Source: Formosa sp030427735 (GTDB lineage: Bacteria; Bacteroidota; Bacteroidia; Flavobacteriales; Flavobacteriaceae). Taken from it: a stretch of DNA of 64,000 nt. Numbering within the stretch: position 1 is the first letter of the stretch; each line of letters starts with the position of its first letter. The notes below the pieces were generated by a model. It was given only the letters and a program-made list of their open reading frames with translations, had not been told where the DNA came from and did no database searches. The position numbers and the translations under genes are program-made. Positions 34,352-44,081 of the stretch are shown one piece after another. Location of the stretch: assembly GCF_051200825.1 (NCBI RefSeq), contig NZ_CP195158.1:1736001-1800000 (forward strand), in the 5' to 3' direction.

Positions 34352-35446
34352 ATGAAAGCTGGAATAGTAGGATTACCAAACGTAGGAAAATCAACTTTAT
34401 TTAACTGTCTGTCTAATGCTAAGGCGCAAAGTGCAAATTTTCCGTTTTGTACTATCGAGCCTAATATTGGTGTGGTAAATGTACCAGATCCAAGACTTCA
34501 AAAGCTAGAATCGTTAGTTAATCCAGAGCGTGTTATTCCTGCAACCGTAGAAATTGTAGATATTGCTGGTTTGGTAAAAGGTGCAAGTAAAGGTGAAGGT
34601 TTGGGAAATCAATTCTTGGCTAATATTAGAGAAACAGACGCTATATTGCACGTGCTGCGTTGTTTTGATAATGATAATATTGTGCATGTAGATGGGAATG
34701 TGAATCCGATTCGTGATAAGGAAACCATCGATATGGAATTGCAGTTAAAAGATTTGGAAACTGTAGATAAAAAACTTGAAAAAGTAAAGCGTGCTGCAAA
34801 GACAGGAAATAAAGAAGCACAAAAAGAAGAAGCTTGTTTGTTGAAAATAAAATCGAATTTAGAAGCAGGTGTTTCGATTAGAGCTGTAGCGTTTGAAGAA
34901 GACGAATACAACGAATTTGTAGCGCCTTCTCAATTTATTACTGCAAAACCAGTAATGTATGTGTGTAATGTAGATGAAGGTTCTGCCAATACAGGGAATG
35001 CTTATGTAGAGCAGGTGAAAGAAGCGGTGAAAGACGAGAATGCAGAAGTTTTAGTGTTGGCAGTTGGTACGGAAGCCGATATTAATGAGTTAGACGACTT
35101 CGAAGAGCGTCAAATGTTTTTACAAGACATCGGTTTAGATGAGCCTGGATCTTCAAAGTTAATTCGTTCGGCATATAAATTATTAAATCAGCAAACTTAT
35201 TTTACAGCAGGTGTTAAAGAGGTGCGTGCTTGGACAGTCGATATAGGTGCGACTGCACCACAAGCTGCAGGCGTAATTCATACCGATTTCGAAAAAGGGT
35301 TTATTAGAGCAGAAGTAATCGCTTACGACGATTTCGTAGCCTATGGTAGCGAATCGAAAGTTAAAGAAGCTGGGAAAATGCGTGTTGAAGGAAAAAATTA
35401 CATCGTAAAAGATGGCGATGTTATGCATTTCTTATTCAATGTATAA
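34352..35446 (+). CDS. ychF: Redox-regulated ATPase YchF
   Basis: 364 residues, the usual YchF/Ola1 length. G1 GLPNVGKSTLFN, switch region SANFPFCTIEPNIGVVNVPD, G3 VDIAGLVKGASKGEGLGNQFL, a central coiled-coil arm (LKDLETVDKKLEKVKRAAK), G4-like NVDE and the C-terminal TGS domain (FLQDIGLDE to the end, HTDFEKGFIRAEVIAYDDF). It is an OBG-class P-loop protein that binds ATP and ribosomes, with a role in stress response. It stands alone between a terminator and parE. Confidence 0.96.
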   Translation: MKAGIVGLPNVGKSTLFNCLSNAKAQSANFPFCTIEPNIGVVNVPDPRLQKLESLVNPERVIPATVEIVDIAGLVKGASKGEGLGNQFLANIRETDAILHVLRCFDNDNIVHVDGNVNPIRDKETIDMELQLKDLETVDKKLEKVKRAAKTGNKEAQKEEACLLKIKSNLEAGVSIRAVAFEEDEYNEFVAPSQFITAKPVMYVCNVDEGSANTGNAYVEQVKEAVKDENAEVLVLAVGTEADINELDDFEERQMFLQDIGLDEPGSSKLIRSAYKLLNQQTYFTAGVKEVRAWTVDIGATAPQAAGVIHTDFEKGFIRAEVIAYDDFVAYGSESKVKEAGKMRVEGKNYIVKDGDVMHFLFNV

Positions 35447-35574
35447 CATTTTTGAATCTTACAATAAAGGGAGCTAATGTGAAAAACATTGGCTTTTTTT
35501 GTTAATAAATACTAGTGTTTCTATTTCGTTTTTAATAGCGAAATATTATATTAGCAACTCATCATTTCAATTTT

Positions 35575-37443
35575 ATGCTAGACCAAACCAATTATACAGA
35601 AGATAATATACGCTCTTTAGACTGGAAAGAACATATTCGCATGCGTCCCGGAATGTATATTGGTAAGCTAGGTGATGGTTCTTCTCCAGACGACGGTATT
35701 TATATTCTTTTAAAAGAAGTTTTAGATAATTCCATAGACGAATACGTCATGGGAGCAGGTAAAACCATAGAAATCTCTATCCAAGGTAATAAAGTTATTG
35801 TACGCGATTATGGTCGTGGTATTCCTTTGGGTAAAGTTGTAGATGTGGTTTCTAAAATGAATACCGGTGGTAAGTACGATTCGCGTGCGTTTAAAAAATC
35901 GGTTGGATTAAATGGAGTCGGTACGAAAGCGGTAAATGCTTTATCGGCTTATTTTAGAGTTGAATCTAATAGAGATGGTCAATCGGCTGCGGCAGAATTT
36001 GAACAAGGAAATTTAACCAATCAAGAATTTCTTGAAGAAACTACCAGACGAAAAGGGACAAAAGTATCGTTTGTTCCGGACGAGCTTATATTTAAAAATT
36101 ATAAATTTAGAAATGAGTACGTCGAAAAAATGCTTAAAAACTATGTGTACTTAAATCCAGGATTAACCATAGTTTTTAATGGCGAAAAATATTATAGCGA
36201 AAACGGCTTAAAAGATTTGTTAAGTGAAAATATTAATGAATCGGATATGGTTTACCCTATAATTCACTTAAAGGGCGATGATATAGAGGTTGCCTTAACA
36301 CACAGTAAAACACAATATTCCGAAGAATACCATTCGTTTGTTAATGGGCAAAACACCACCCAGGGAGGTACGCATTTAGCTGCTTTTAGAGAGGCTTTGG
36401 TAAAAACAGTAAGAGAGTTTTATGGTAAAAATTATGATGCTTCAGATATTCGAAAATCTGTAGTTTCGGCTATTGCCATAAAGGTTATGGAGCCTGTTTT
36501 CGAGAGTCAGACCAAAACCAAATTAGGGTCTACAGATATGGGAGGCGATTTGCCAACAGTGAGAACCTATGTTAACGATTTTGTTAAAACCTATTTAGAT
36601 AATTATCTTCATAAAAACCCGGACTCTGCCGATAAAATTCAGCGTAAAATTCTTCAAGCAGAACGCGAACGTAAAGAATTGTCTGGGATTAGAAAATTGG
36701 CCAAAGACCGTGCAAAGAAGGCTAGTCTTCATAATAAAAAATTAAGAGATTGCCGCGTGCATTTTGGCGACACTAAAAACGAGCGCAATTTAGAATCGAC
36801 TTTATTTATTACCGAGGGAGATTCTGCATCGGGAAGCATTACTAAATCGCGCGATGTAAATACACAAGCCGTGTTTAGTTTACGCGGGAAACCGTTAAAC
36901 TCTTACGGAATGAGCAAGAAAATTGTTTACGAAAACGAAGAGTTTAATTTATTGCAGGCCGCTTTAAATATAGAGGAATCCATGGAGGATTTACGATATA
37001 ACAATATTGTAATCGCTACTGATGCCGATGTAGACGGTATGCATATTCGTTTGTTATTAATCACATTTTTCCTTCAGTTTTTTCCAGAATTAATTAAAGA
37101 AGGCCATTTGTATATTTTGCAAACGCCATTATTTAGGGTTCGTAATAAAAAGAAAACCATTTATTGTTATTCCGAAATAGAACGTATTAATGCTATAGAA
37201 GAATTAAAACCCAAGCCAGAAATTACCCGATTTAAGGGACTAGGTGAAATTTCTCCAGATGAATTCAAACATTTTATAGGCGATGATATTAGGCTAGAAC
37301 CTGTAATGCTAGATAAGGATATGTCTATCGAAGAATTACTAGAGTTTTATATGGGGAAAAATACACCTTCTCGCCAGAAATTCATTATCAATAATTTAAA
37401 AGTAGAAATAGATTTAGTAGAAGAGGCTAATGAGAACAGATAA
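35575..37443 (+). CDS. parE: DNA topoisomerase IV subunit B
   Basis: 622 residues. GHKL ATPase motifs: EVLDNSIDEY, DYGRGIPLGK, LNGVGTKAVNALS; transducer with QTKTKLGS; Toprim with FITEGDSASGSI and DADVDGMHIRLLL; C-terminal FKGLGEISPDEFKHFI and FYMGKNTPSRQKFI. It is the ATPase half of a type IIA topoisomerase that decatenates chromosomes. Being paired with an 870-residue subunit A without gyrase neighbours, ParE is preferred over GyrB. The next gene overlaps its end by 14 nt. Confidence 0.93.
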   Translation: MLDQTNYTEDNIRSLDWKEHIRMRPGMYIGKLGDGSSPDDGIYILLKEVLDNSIDEYVMGAGKTIEISIQGNKVIVRDYGRGIPLGKVVDVVSKMNTGGKYDSRAFKKSVGLNGVGTKAVNALSAYFRVESNRDGQSAAAEFEQGNLTNQEFLEETTRRKGTKVSFVPDELIFKNYKFRNEYVEKMLKNYVYLNPGLTIVFNGEKYYSENGLKDLLSENINESDMVYPIIHLKGDDIEVALTHSKTQYSEEYHSFVNGQNTTQGGTHLAAFREALVKTVREFYGKNYDASDIRKSVVSAIAIKVMEPVFESQTKTKLGSTDMGGDLPTVRTYVNDFVKTYLDNYLHKNPDSADKIQRKILQAERERKELSGIRKLAKDRAKKASLHNKKLRDCRVHFGDTKNERNLESTLFITEGDSASGSITKSRDVNTQAVFSLRGKPLNSYGMSKKIVYENEEFNLLQAALNIEESMEDLRYNNIVIATDADVDGMHIRLLLITFFLQFFPELIKEGHLYILQTPLFRVRNKKKTIYCYSEIERINAIEELKPKPEITRFKGLGEISPDEFKHFIGDDIRLEPVMLDKDMSIEELLEFYMGKNTPSRQKFIINNLKVEIDLVEEANENR

Positions 37444-37912
37444 CGGCAAAGTAAAACAAATTATTATTTCGGTTTATTTTATCTTAATCGTTTTGGCTAT
37501 AGTTTTAGCTACTGTATTTAGTGCTTTTAAAGATTTAACAACAAATGCAACACTAACATTTTTAGTTATATTTTTAGTTTTTGTCGCCTTATTTTTTGCT
37601 GTATATTTAATTGCTCGATATTTTGAATACGATAGCGATGGGGTAAAGGTTGTAGTAACCAATAAAGGTTTATTGTTACCCGATAAATTTAGTTTTAGAA
37701 CTCACGAAATTGAATTCGAGAAATCAGACCTAAAGGCGTTTAAGTTTAATAATTATGTGATATATAAATCCTTGGCCTTGTATTTAAAAACGGCTTCGGG
37801 ACATACAATAAAAGAACAGTTTAATATTACGTTGGTTAACCGAAAAAAACGTAAATATGTAAGACAGTCTTTAAGTAAAATGGTGAAAAATAATAGCGAA
37901 AATAAAGGATAA
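37430..37912 (+). CDS. Membrane protein with PH-like C-terminal region, in the parE-parC unit
   Basis: 160 residues, not recognised. Two membrane helices (about 11-31 and 36-61) then a soluble part of about 95 residues with alternating beta strands: DGVKVVVTNKGLLLPDKFSFRTHEIEFEKSDLKAFKFNNYVIYKSLALYLKTASGHTIKEQFNI, a pattern like bacterial PH-type domains (bPH2-like), ending in a basic tail. Its start lies inside parE (14-nt overlap) and parC begins 6 nt after its stop, so all three are translationally linked. A tie to chromosome decatenation at the membrane is possible but not shown. Confidence 0.75.
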   Translation: MRTDNGKVKQIIISVYFILIVLAIVLATVFSAFKDLTTNATLTFLVIFLVFVALFFAVYLIARYFEYDSDGVKVVVTNKGLLLPDKFSFRTHEIEFEKSDLKAFKFNNYVIYKSLALYLKTASGHTIKEQFNITLVNRKKRKYVRQSLSKMVKNNSENKG

Positions 37913-37918
37913 CGATTA

Positions 37919-40531
37919 ATGGCTGATATCGATAACGACGATTTAGAAAATAATATACCAGAAGAACAGGAACGTATTACCAGAGTAACTGGTATGTACA
38001 AAGATTGGTTTTTAGATTATGCATCGTATGTAATTTTAGAGCGTGCTGTACCTGCAATTGAAGATGGTTTTAAACCTGTACAGCGTAGAATTATGCATTC
38101 TATGAAAGACCTCGACGATGGTCGTTATAATAAAGTAGCCAATATTGTAGGGCATACCATGCAATATCATCCGCATGGCGATGCCAGTATTGCCGATGCC
38201 ATGGTGCAAATCGGTCAGAAAGACCTCTTGATAGACACTCAGGGAAACTGGGGGAATATTTTAACAGGCGATGGCGCAGCTGCTTCGCGTTATATTGAAG
38301 CGCGTTTGTCTAAATTTGCTTTAGATGTAGTTTACAATCCAAAAATAACCGAATGGCAAGCGTCTTACGACGGACGTAGAAAAGAACCTGTTAATTTGCC
38401 AGTAATGTTTCCGTTACTTTTGGCGCAAGGTGGCGAAGGAATTGCCGTAGGATTATCCACAAAAATTTTACCTCATAATTTTATCGAGCTTATAGATGCT
38501 TCAATAAAACATTTAAAAGGAAAACGCTTTACCATTTTACCCGATTTCCCTACAGCAGGTATTGCCGATTTTACAAATTATAACGATGGTATGCGAGGCG
38601 GAAAAGTTCGCGTTCGCGCAAAAATTTCGCAATTAGATAAAAACACCCTTGTTATTACCGAAATCCCTTATGGTACAAACACATCTACTTTAATCGATTC
38701 TGTTTTAAAGGCAAACGATAAAGGGAAAATTAAAATCAAAAAAATAGAAGATAATACTTCTGCAGATGTAGAGATTTTAGTGCATTTACCAGCAGGAATT
38801 TCTCCCGATAAAACTATCGATGCGTTGTACGCATTTACAAGTTGCGAAAGTTCTATTTCGCCATTGGGTTGTGTGATCGAGGATAATAAACCCTTGTTTG
38901 TAGGTGTTTCCGAAATGTTGCGTCGTTCTATAGACAATACGGTCCAGCTCTTAAAAAGTGAGCTCGAAATTAAATTAGGAGAGTTAGAAGAGCAATGGCA
39001 TTTTGCATCGTTAGAACGTATTTTTATTGAAAATAGAATTTATCGCGATATTGAAGAAGAAGAAACCTGGGAGGGTGTTATTCAAGCGATAGATAAAGGT
39101 CTTCAACCACATATTAAACATCTAAAACGTGCCATAACCGAAGACGATATAGTGCGTTTAACAGAAATACGAATTAAGCGTATTTCTAAATTCGATATCG
39201 ATAAAGCACAGCAAAAAATTGATGCTTTAGATGAAGAAATAGCTCAAGTAAAGCATCACTTAGCGCATCTAATAGATTATGCGATAGCGTATTTTTCGAG
39301 ATTGAAAAAAGATTATGGTGCAGGACGTGAACGTAAAACAGAAATTAGAATTTTTGATGATGTAGATGCAACTAAAGTGGTAATTAGAAATACAAAATTG
39401 TATGTAAATAGAGCAGAAGGTTTTGTAGGAACTTCTTTAAGACGCGACGAGTATGTTGGCGATTGCAGCGATATAGACGATATTATTGTGTTTACAAAAA
39501 ATGGACAAATGATGGTAACTAAAGTAGATGCAAAAACCTTTGTTGGCAAAGACATCATTCATGTGGCTGTATTTAAAAAGAAAGATAAACGCACGATTTA
39601 TAATATGATTTACCGCGATGGCGCTAAAGGGCCATCATACATTAAACGCTTTAATGTAACGGCTATTACACGCGATAAAGAATACGATTTAACCAATGGA
39701 GCAAAAGGGTCCACTAGCCTATATTTTTCAGCGAACCCTAATGGTGAAGCCGAAGTGGTAACCATCTTATTACGACAGGTTGGTAGTGTTAAAAAGTTGA
39801 AGTGGGATGTCGACTTCTCTGATATTTTAATCAAAGGTCGCGCGTCTAAAGGGAATTTAGTAACTAAATATCCTATAAAAAAAGTAGAACTGAAAGAAAA
39901 AGGCGTTTCTACACTAAAGCCAAGAAAAATATGGTTTGACGATACCGTACAACGTTTAAATGTTGATGGGCGTGGTGAATTATTAGGTGAGTTTAGAGGA
40001 GAAGATCGAATTTTAATCATTACTCAATCTGGTGTCGTTAAAACTATTTTACCAGAATTGACAACGCATTTTGATTCGGATATGATTGTATTGGAAAAAT
40101 GGACGCCAAACAAACCAATTTCGGCCGTTTATTTTGATGGTGAAAAAGAGCGCTATTATGTAAAACGTTTTTTAATTGAAAACGAAAACAAGGAAGAGCG
40201 TTTCATTTCAGATCATGAAAAATCGCAATTAGAAATTGTTTCTACGGACTGGTTACCGGTAGCCGAAATTGTTTTTGGCAAAGAACGCGGTAAAGATCAA
40301 AAAGAAAACCAGACTGTTAATTTAGAGGAATTCATAGCTGTTAAGGGTATAAAAGCTTTAGGTAATCAATTAACTACAGACAAGGTTAAACAAATTAATT
40401 TGTTAGACCCATTACCTTTCGAGTCGCCAGAAGAAGTGCATGCAGACGATTTAGATGTGGTTGATGAAGAAACTTTAGGAGAAAAGGATTCCGCTACTAA
40501 AAAGGATGATGATCAACCTACCTTGTTTTAA
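37919..40531 (+). CDS. parC: DNA topoisomerase IV subunit A
   Basis: 870 residues. N-terminal GyrA/ParC breakage-reunion domain: MYKDWFLDYASYVILERAVPAIEDGFKPVQRRI, HPHGDASIADAM, catalytic Tyr125 in GAAASRYIEARLSKF. The C-terminal part (about 500-840) has the repeated beta-pinwheel strands that bind DNA, without a clear GyrA-box, fitting ParC. The last ~40 residues are very acidic (DDLDVVDEETLGEKDSATKKDDDQ). It cuts and passes duplex DNA with ParE. The stop abuts the convergent next gene with no spacer. Confidence 0.93.
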   Translation: MADIDNDDLENNIPEEQERITRVTGMYKDWFLDYASYVILERAVPAIEDGFKPVQRRIMHSMKDLDDGRYNKVANIVGHTMQYHPHGDASIADAMVQIGQKDLLIDTQGNWGNILTGDGAAASRYIEARLSKFALDVVYNPKITEWQASYDGRRKEPVNLPVMFPLLLAQGGEGIAVGLSTKILPHNFIELIDASIKHLKGKRFTILPDFPTAGIADFTNYNDGMRGGKVRVRAKISQLDKNTLVITEIPYGTNTSTLIDSVLKANDKGKIKIKKIEDNTSADVEILVHLPAGISPDKTIDALYAFTSCESSISPLGCVIEDNKPLFVGVSEMLRRSIDNTVQLLKSELEIKLGELEEQWHFASLERIFIENRIYRDIEEEETWEGVIQAIDKGLQPHIKHLKRAITEDDIVRLTEIRIKRISKFDIDKAQQKIDALDEEIAQVKHHLAHLIDYAIAYFSRLKKDYGAGRERKTEIRIFDDVDATKVVIRNTKLYVNRAEGFVGTSLRRDEYVGDCSDIDDIIVFTKNGQMMVTKVDAKTFVGKDIIHVAVFKKKDKRTIYNMIYRDGAKGPSYIKRFNVTAITRDKEYDLTNGAKGSTSLYFSANPNGEAEVVTILLRQVGSVKKLKWDVDFSDILIKGRASKGNLVTKYPIKKVELKEKGVSTLKPRKIWFDDTVQRLNVDGRGELLGEFRGEDRILIITQSGVVKTILPELTTHFDSDMIVLEKWTPNKPISAVYFDGEKERYYVKRFLIENENKEERFISDHEKSQLEIVSTDWLPVAEIVFGKERGKDQKENQTVNLEEFIAVKGIKALGNQLTTDKVKQINLLDPLPFESPEEVHADDLDVVDEETLGEKDSATKKDDDQPTLF

Positions 40532-41470
40532 CTAATAAGATATCGATTCTAATTTTTGTTTAAGGTGTAAGGTAAATTGTTCTGCTCCAAACGCACTCAT
40601 ATGTGTTTCGTCTTTCCAGAGCGATGTGTCGTTTAAATCTTTAAATAAATTACTGAAATCCCAATAGGTTAGTCCCGCTTCTGTAAGCAGTTTTTTTAAC
40701 TTCAAATTGTCTTCAGGACAAGTGTCGTTATAAATAGGAGAAGTTATAAATATATAGGTTTTGTTTTCTTGTTCAGCATCTTCTTTTATGTGTTCAAGAT
40801 AGTTTAAAGCTATAGGGTTAATTGTAGTTAGCTGAGAGCATTCTTCATTTTCTTGTTTTAGTAAAATTTCATCGCGTATTTTTTGTTGATCTTCCGATAA
40901 TATTAAAGGATCAAAACCATTATACATTTGGTAATTATAACTAGGTTGAAAGTAATTTTTTAGTATTCCTGTTAGTTTATTATTGTAGTTTATAGTGTAA
41001 TAAAAATATTGTAATGGAGAGATTAATCCCGATTGTTTAAGGGAAGCTGTAATATTTTTGTCTCTATTGAATTTAGCGGATAATGTTTTTATATCCGATC
41101 CATTATAATTCAAATCAAAAAAATCTTTGGTGTCTATATGCACCAATACAAGTTGGTTGTGTTGCTTGTCTAAACTATGTGTTAAAGCACTAATATAAGC
41201 AATACCTGTACCATCTATCCCCATATTATATGCACTTGTATTTAGAAGCGATACATCTATATGGTGGTTTGCCCTAGAGTTTCCTAAAACAACACAATCA
41301 ACCGAGTCTTTAACTGTTAAAAATTGATTTAATTTACCGATGCTCTGACCAGTCATAACGTTATCGCTAAGCGTATTTAGACTATAAAAAATAACCTTAT
41401 CTACAAGGTAACTTATAGAAAGCACAAGTACAGTTAATTTAAGAACAAGTATAATATTTGGTTTTAACAT
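40532..41470 (-). CDS. DltD-like SGNH-type protein
   Basis: 312 residues. One N-terminal membrane helix (VLKLTVLVLSISYLVDKVIFY), then an alpha/beta SGNH-like domain outside the cytoplasm: block I CVVLGNSRANHHIDVSLL with the Ser, and the late DETHMSAFGAEQF holding the Asp-x-x-His pair. Such proteins partner MBOAT acyltransferases and move acyl or similar groups onto surface polymers. The MBOAT gene lies 3 nt upstream, so they form a two-gene export-acylation unit. No dltA or dltC is nearby, so D-alanylation is not indicated; acetylation of a polysaccharide is likelier. Confidence 0.78.
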   Translation of the reverse strand: MLKPNIILVLKLTVLVLSISYLVDKVIFYSLNTLSDNVMTGQSIGKLNQFLTVKDSVDCVVLGNSRANHHIDVSLLNTSAYNMGIDGTGIAYISALTHSLDKQHNQLVLVHIDTKDFFDLNYNGSDIKTLSAKFNRDKNITASLKQSGLISPLQYFYYTINYNNKLTGILKNYFQPSYNYQMYNGFDPLILSEDQQKIRDEILLKQENEECSQLTTINPIALNYLEHIKEDAEQENKTYIFITSPIYNDTCPEDNLKLKKLLTEAGLTYWDFSNLFKDLNDTSLWKDETHMSAFGAEQFTLHLKQKLESISY

Positions 41471-41473
41471 GTT

Positions 41474-42880
41474 TTAAAATTGAAAATAAATGAAGTTTTC
41501 GCTTGTAGAGTAAAATAAACAAAGCATAATTATTAAAACAGATACAAATAATGAGAGTTTTAGTGTGTTGAATTTTACACCATAATTTTCTAGAGCAATA
41601 TCAGACTTAAATAAATTTAAATCAAAACATAGCCCAATGCATAACAACAATAAGCCGTTAACAAATGTATTGATGTTGCCAATAAACAGCGTACCAAATT
41701 GCAAGCTAACTATTTTATGTACAATGTTAGACGCAGAGTGAAAATCCTGAGCTCTAAAGAAAATCCATGAAAAAACTACGACCGCAAAGGTGTAGACATA
41801 CCCAAACGCATTAAATGTTTTTATTTTGAATGTCGAGAATATATATTTTTCAAAGCTTAAAAACAGCCCATGAATACCGCCCCATATTACAAAGTTCCAG
41901 GAGCTACCGTGCCATAGCCCGCCTAAAAGCATAGTCAGTAATAAATTACGGTAAGTAATAACTATTCCTTTTCTGTTTCCACCGAGAGAAATATACAGGT
42001 AGTCTCTTAACCAAAACGATAAAGACATGTGCCAACGCCTCCAGAATTCCGTTAAAGATCTGGAGAAGTAAGGTAAATTAAAGTTTTGGTTAAATTTAAA
42101 ACCAAGCAATTTAGCTGTACCAATCGCAATATCAGAATAACCAGAAAAATCATAATAAATTTGAAAGGCATAAAAGATAGTCGCTACTGTAAGTGTAGAT
42201 GCATTATGTATGTCGTTATTCGCATAAACAGTATCGACATAAATACCTAAATTATCTGCAATTGCTATTTTCCGGAATAAACCGATAAAAACTTGAAAAA
42301 CACCTGTTCTGATTAAGGTTGAATTTAATGTGCGATGTTTTTCTATTTGCGGAATTAAATTTGAAGCGCGCTCGATAGGGCCTGCTACTAGTTGCGGAAA
42401 AAGACTCACATAGGTAAAAAAGGCAACCAGATCTTTGGTTGGTTTTAGTTGTTGCCTGTAAATATCGATGCTATAACTTAAGGTTTGGAAAGTGTAAAAA
42501 CTAATACCAACAGGTAGAATAATATTTAGTGTTAAAGCATCAACTTGCCAGCCAAAACCAGACATTAACTCGGCAAACGAGTCGGTAAAGAAATTAAAAT
42601 ATTTAAAAACACCTAGCAGCCCTAAATTAGAACATAAGCTCACTAATAACCAGTTTTTTTTGTGTTCTGTTTTAGAATCTTCTATTTTAATACCAACATA
42701 ATAATCAAGCAAAGAACTAAAAATTAAAAGCGATAAAAAACGCCAATCCCACCAGCCATAAAAAAAATAACTGGCAATTACTAATATGATGTTTTGCTTT
42801 TTATAATCTTTACTAAACGCCCAATAAAGAATAAAAACGGTTGGGAAAAAGATTAAAAACTCTAAAGAATTGAATAGCAT
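41474..42880 (-). CDS. MBOAT-family O-acyltransferase
   Basis: 468 residues, about ten to twelve membrane segments. Characteristic DltB/AlgI features: FPTVFILYWAFS at the N-terminus, ILPVGISFYTFQTLSYSIDIYRQQ, FPQLVAGPIERASNLIPQI, FWRRWHMSLSFWLRDYLYISLGG and the catalytic His in LLGGLWHGSSWNFVIWGGIHG. The family passes acyl groups across the membrane to a partner. With the downstream SGNH-type gene it probably O-acylates a cell-surface glycan. Confidence 0.93.
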   Translation of the reverse strand: MLFNSLEFLIFFPTVFILYWAFSKDYKKQNIILVIASYFFYGWWDWRFLSLLIFSSLLDYYVGIKIEDSKTEHKKNWLLVSLCSNLGLLGVFKYFNFFTDSFAELMSGFGWQVDALTLNIILPVGISFYTFQTLSYSIDIYRQQLKPTKDLVAFFTYVSLFPQLVAGPIERASNLIPQIEKHRTLNSTLIRTGVFQVFIGLFRKIAIADNLGIYVDTVYANNDIHNASTLTVATIFYAFQIYYDFSGYSDIAIGTAKLLGFKFNQNFNLPYFSRSLTEFWRRWHMSLSFWLRDYLYISLGGNRKGIVITYRNLLLTMLLGGLWHGSSWNFVIWGGIHGLFLSFEKYIFSTFKIKTFNAFGYVYTFAVVVFSWIFFRAQDFHSASNIVHKIVSLQFGTLFIGNINTFVNGLLLLCIGLCFDLNLFKSDIALENYGVKFNTLKLSLFVSVLIIMLCLFYSTSENFIYFQF

Positions 42881-43039
42881 TTTAATTTCTGGTTAAAACT
42901 GAAAAAATCGATAAATACAATCTTAATAGAAATATAGTAAAATCCTAAAGTTTAAAATGTAAAGTAATTTAATATTAGTTAAGAGGGGTGAAAAAATCGA
43001 TATTACACATCATATAAAACAGAATATCGGGTAAACTGT

Positions 43040-43411
43040 TTAGCGTGTTTTTATAGCCAGTCCTTTTTGTTTTTTATGTTCTCCAACATACGAATACTCA
43101 AAAGTATACGACGAGTCTGTTGTAGTTAGTATTTTTAAATGAATGTCTTTACTTTCAATTCTATTTTTTGGATTTATGGTGTGAAATATTGCTTCACAAT
43201 CATTAATCCATCGTACTTCGCTAGAGTCGGTTTTATTGTTATAAGTTTCAATCTGTAAATTATCAGTTCTATTAAACTCAGATTTAAACAATTCTCCATC
43301 AATAGTAATTTCGCTGTAAAAATGCCCTGTTTTAAAATCGGAACAATTACGTTCTACTTGATAACAGCCTAAACAAACAAATGCTATAAGTGCTAATAAA
43401 ATTAATTTCAT
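43040..43411 (-). CDS. Small lipoprotein of unknown function
   Basis: About 123 residues from the ATG at 43411 (MKLILLALIAFVCLGC), which gives a clean lipoprotein signal; an in-frame ATG 17 codons upstream adds a non-signal-like stretch. After the Cys comes YQVERNCSDFKTGHFYSEITIDG and IETYNNKTDSSEVRWINDCEAIFHTINPKN, a small beta-rich domain. Related Flavobacteriia proteins are, as I remember, often mislabelled DNA topoisomerase IV, probably because of nearby topoisomerase genes. Nothing here supports that name. Role unknown. Confidence 0.72.
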   Translation of the reverse strand: MKLILLALIAFVCLGCYQVERNCSDFKTGHFYSEITIDGELFKSEFNRTDNLQIETYNNKTDSSEVRWINDCEAIFHTINPKNRIESKDIHLKILTTTDSSYTFEYSYVGEHKKQKGLAIKTR

Positions 43412-43445
43412 ACCTCTTCGGTTGTTTTGCGCAAAAATAGGAAAG

Positions 43446-43865
43446 TTAATTAGAGTTTTCAAAGTTTTGAAAGCTTCCGTCGGAGTAAAAAATCACGATG
43501 CGTTCTATTTGTTTTCCGTTAGTAGGTTGTGTAAAAACTTTTGAGATTGAATCTGATTGTTTTTTTGGTGCTGTAGCTTGCGTATCTGTTTTTGTGCTTG
43601 GTTGAGAAAACAGATCGGAAGGTGGTACGGTTTCAGTGGTTTTAGGAAATTTACCTTTTCCGTTTAATAGCCAATACAATTCAACCTCTGGATAAGCAGA
43701 TAGTATTTTAAGAACAAAATCTAAACTAGGTTTGTTTCTTCCAGAAAGGATATGCGATATAGACGAACGTTGTACGCCAATTTTTTCGGCAAACGAGGAG
43801 GCTGATTCACCATAGAATTCAATCACTTTTTCTAGGCGTTTTGTAAATTCAGTGCTGTTTATCAT
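43446..43865 (-). CDS. XRE-family helix-turn-helix regulator
   Basis: About 139 residues from the ATG at 43865; a TTG five codons upstream (43880) also keeps the frame but is less likely. HTH_3 domain in the first ~60 residues: FTKRLEKVIEFYGESASSFAEKIGVQRSSISHILSGRNKPSLDFVLKILSAYPEVELYWLLNGKG. A low-complexity Pro/Thr/Ser/Gln linker follows, then IERIVIFYSDGSFQNFENSN. The layout (HTH, linker, short conserved C-tail) is common in Flavobacteriia. It is divergent from an M14 peptidase gene, with palindromes in the gap. Confidence 0.85.
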   Translation of the reverse strand: MINSTEFTKRLEKVIEFYGESASSFAEKIGVQRSSISHILSGRNKPSLDFVLKILSAYPEVELYWLLNGKGKFPKTTETVPPSDLFSQPSTKTDTQATAPKKQSDSISKVFTQPTNGKQIERIVIFYSDGSFQNFENSN

Positions 43866-43896
43866 TGTAAACAATTTCAAATTGTTATGTTGATTA

Positions 43897-43927
43897 CAAA
43901 TGTAAATTAAAAGGGTGAAACATGCAA
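43897..43927 (-). promoter_or_regulatory. Promoter of the XRE gene with embedded palindrome
   Basis: Minus strand: TTG at 43927-43925, 20-nt spacer, TACATTTG at 43904-43897, an exact consensus. The -7 box lies inside TTACA-AA-TGTAA (43894-43905). Transcription would begin near 43890, about 25 nt from the ATG. Confidence 0.7.
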
Positions 43928-44081
43928 TAGTAAAGCTTTTTTATAAGTTAAAATGCTAATTTAAAACATTAAGTAAATATATATAATTAACTGAAAATTA
44001 ATTATTAAACTAAATTTTAATATTGACTTATAAATTTTGGATACCATCTGTTTACTCACCTAAAAAGGAGAGGTTAATTGC

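Noticed and set aside
40532..42880. dlt operon for D-alanylation of teichoic acids
   Set aside because: dltA and dltC are missing and this is a Gram-negative organism; a polysaccharide O-acylation pair fits better.
43040..43411. Topoisomerase IV function for the small lipoprotein
   Set aside because: It has a lipoprotein signal and none of the topoisomerase domains; the name in some annotations seems to be a carry-over from neighbouring genes.
43446..43865. XRE regulator as a prophage repressor
   Set aside because: No integrase, excisionase or phage structural gene is nearby; the surroundings are chromosomal core genes.
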